Shown in pieces: positions 62,584 to 64,000 of a stretch of 64,000 bases of DNA; position 1 is the stretch's first letter; every line of letters starts with the position of its first letter. A program made the translations under genes and the position numbers. The notes beneath the pieces were generated by a model that was not told where the DNA came from, searched no databases, and saw only the letters and a program-made list of their open reading frames with translations. This stretch comes from an uncultured Clostridia bacterium (GTDB lineage Bacteria; Bacillota; Clostridia; Oscillospirales; Acutalibacteraceae): positions 1-64,000 of the forward strand of contig CALWIP010000029.1 in assembly GCA_944380775.1 (NCBI GenBank), in the 5' to 3' direction.

Positions 62584-64000
62584 ATGGAGATCAGCAAAGA
62601 CATTGTTTATGTGGGCGTCAACGACCATTCCGTGGATCTGTTCGAAGGGCAGTACCGCGTGCCGAACGGCATGGCGTACAATTCCTATGTGATCCTCGAC
62701 GAAAAGGTCGCCGTGATGGACACGGTAGACGCGCGCTTTACGCACGAATGGCTCGATAACCTGGAGGCCGCCCTGGCGGGGCGCAAGCCGGATTATTTGA
62801 TCGTGCAGCACATGGAGCCGGATCACTCGGCTAATATTGCGAATTTCGCAAAGGCCTACCCGGACGCGGTGATTGTCTCGAACCGCAAGGCGTTTGCGAT
62901 GATGGAAAATTTCTTCAGCATCGACCTTGAGGGCCGCAAGCACGAGGTGGAAAACGGCGGCACGCTCTCGCTCGGCCGGCACGAGCTCACGTTCGTCTTT
63001 GCCCCGATGGTCCACTGGCCGGAGGTGATGATCACCTACGACGCCACGGAGAAGCTGCTCTTCTCGGCCGACGCGTTCGGCAAGTTCGGCGCGCTGGACG
63101 TGGACGAGCCGTGGGACGACGAAGCCCGCCGCTATTATATCGGCATCGTCGGCAAATACGGCGGCCAGGTGACGCCGGTGCTGCAAAAGGCCGCGGGCCT
63201 CGAAATCCAGACGATTTGCCCGCTGCACGGGCCCGTCCTCAAAGAAAACCTTGGCCACGTCCTCGGCCTTTACAAGACCTGGGCCTCCTACGAAGTGGAG
63301 ACGGAGGGCATCGTGGTTGCGTATACGTCCGTCTACGGGCACACGCGCTATGCGGTAGAGCAGCTGGTGGACAAGCTCAAGGCGAACGGCTGCCCGCGCA
63401 TCGAAGTGTTTGACCTGGCGCGCGACGACATGTCCGCCGCCGTGGCCGCAGCGTTCCGCTACGGCAAGCTGGTGCTGGCCACTACGACGTATAACGCGGA
63501 TATCTTCCCGTTTATGCGGGAATTCCTCGACCATCTCGCGGAGCGGAATTTCCAAAACCGCACGGTCGCGCTGATGGAAAACGGCTCCTGGGCGCCGCTC
63601 GCTGCAAAGGTTATGAAGCAGAAGCTCTGCGGCTGCCGGAACATCACTTGGGTGGAGCCGGTGGTGCGCATCCGCTCGGCGCTCAACGCCGACAGCCGCG
63701 CCCAGCTTGACGAAATGGCGAAAGCCCTTTGCCAGAATTATATCGCGCAGGACGACGCCCTCGCGAATAAGAACGACCTCACCGCGCTGTTCAAGATTGG
63801 CTACGGCCTGTATGTCGTCACCTCCAACGACGGCAAGCGGGACAACGGCCTCATTGTCAACGCCGTGACCCAGGTGACCGACAGCCCGAACCGCGTGGCC
63901 GTCACCATCAACAAGGCAAACTATTCCCACCATGTCATCCGGCAGACGGGGAAGATGAACGTCAACTGCCTCTCGGTGGAAGCGCCGTTCAGCGTGTTCC
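62584..64000 (+). CDS. Flavodiiron protein (FprA family A-type flavoprotein), 3' end cut by window
   Basis: Reduces oxygen to water or NO to N2O in anaerobes. The frame is open from the ATG at 62584 (after AAAGGAGG) to the window end, 472 codons. Seen: MBL-type diiron domain with His76, Glu78, Asp80, His81 in IVQHMEPDHSANI and VHWPEVMITYD, LLFSADAFGKFG, CPLHGPVLKENL; a flavodoxin domain (AYTSVYGHTRYAVEQL, ATTTYNADIFPFMREFL); and, from about residue 410, a flavin-reductase-like domain (KIGYGLYVVTSNDGKRDNGL, VTINKANYSHHVI), a known extension of some FDPs. Confidence 0.94.
   Translation, partial: MEISKDIVYVGVNDHSVDLFEGQYRVPNGMAYNSYVILDEKVAVMDTVDARFTHEWLDNLEAALAGRKPDYLIVQHMEPDHSANIANFAKAYPDAVIVSNRKAFAMMENFFSIDLEGRKHEVENGGTLSLGRHELTFVFAPMVHWPEVMITYDATEKLLFSADAFGKFGALDVDEPWDDEARRYYIGIVGKYGGQVTPVLQKAAGLEIQTICPLHGPVLKENLGHVLGLYKTWASYEVETEGIVVAYTSVYGHTRYAVEQLVDKLKANGCPRIEVFDLARDDMSAAVAAAFRYGKLVLATTTYNADIFPFMREFLDHLAERNFQNRTVALMENGSWAPLAAKVMKQKLCGCRNITWVEPVVRIRSALNADSRAQLDEMAKALCQNYIAQDDALANKNDLTALFKIGYGLYVVTSNDGKRDNGLIVNAVTQVTDSPNRVAVTINKANYSHHVIRQTGKMNVNCLSVEAPFSVF

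Overview
The window is a dense stretch of a high-GC, low-intergenic chromosome. The gene set points to a Gram-positive anaerobe of the Clostridia, most likely Oscillospiraceae-like: type III glutamine synthetase, c-di-AMP receptor DarA, RicT/YaaT, PyrB with PyrI, YesM/YesN-type regulators, YfhO/CsbB, FprA and an anaerobic (Cbi) B12 pathway. This placement is inference from gene content. Most long ORFs antisense to the listed genes are GC-driven shadows.

Left part (1-12.5 kb): a partial rRNA uracil methyltransferase whose 3' end changes abruptly to AT-richer DNA; a carotenoid-acyltransferase-like membrane protein; glnN behind a consensus promoter and a terminator/antiterminator leader; a GntR-ABC transporter operon; gpsA-like, mrp, marR, def, ridA and a cytidylate-kinase-like gene.

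Central part (12.5-32.9 kb): pyrB and pyrI, then a nearly uninterrupted run of corrin-ring and nucleotide-loop genes (cbiD, F, G, H, J, ET, A, cobT, cobU, cobS, a second cobU-like gene, cbiB, cobD, a phosphoglycerate-mutase-like gene, cbiP, cbiC), mostly joined by 4-base ATGA/GTGA stop/start overlaps. A small HTH gene, a GH3 glycosidase and an esterase follow before the first convincing terminators. No cobalamin riboswitch was recognised. cbiK/X, cbiL, an adenosyltransferase and a classical cobC are absent from the window.

Sugar locus (32.9-42.7 kb): a minus-strand set (UlaG-type lactonase, an unknown repeat protein, UlaE-type epimerase, GH3 hexosaminidase-like enzyme, HAD phosphatase) diverges from a YesM/YesN two-component system. 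Between them lies a promoter-to-terminator unit that can fold into a rod-like RNA, a candidate small RNA.

Right part (42.7-64 kb): acetyltransferase, ttcA-like, phosphohexomutase, phosphodiesterase, a three-gene cassette of unknown function, and a block matching the Bacillus yaaO-yabC neighbourhood (rsmI, trmN6-like, ricT, holB, darA, speA-like) with an inserted ferredoxin and no tmk. holB carries an in-frame amber codon. Next come an alcohol dehydrogenase, a response regulator/kinase/HtrA operon, a tandem 90-bp promoter-bearing repeat before yfhO-csbB, a tRNA-Leu and a partial flavodiiron protein gene.
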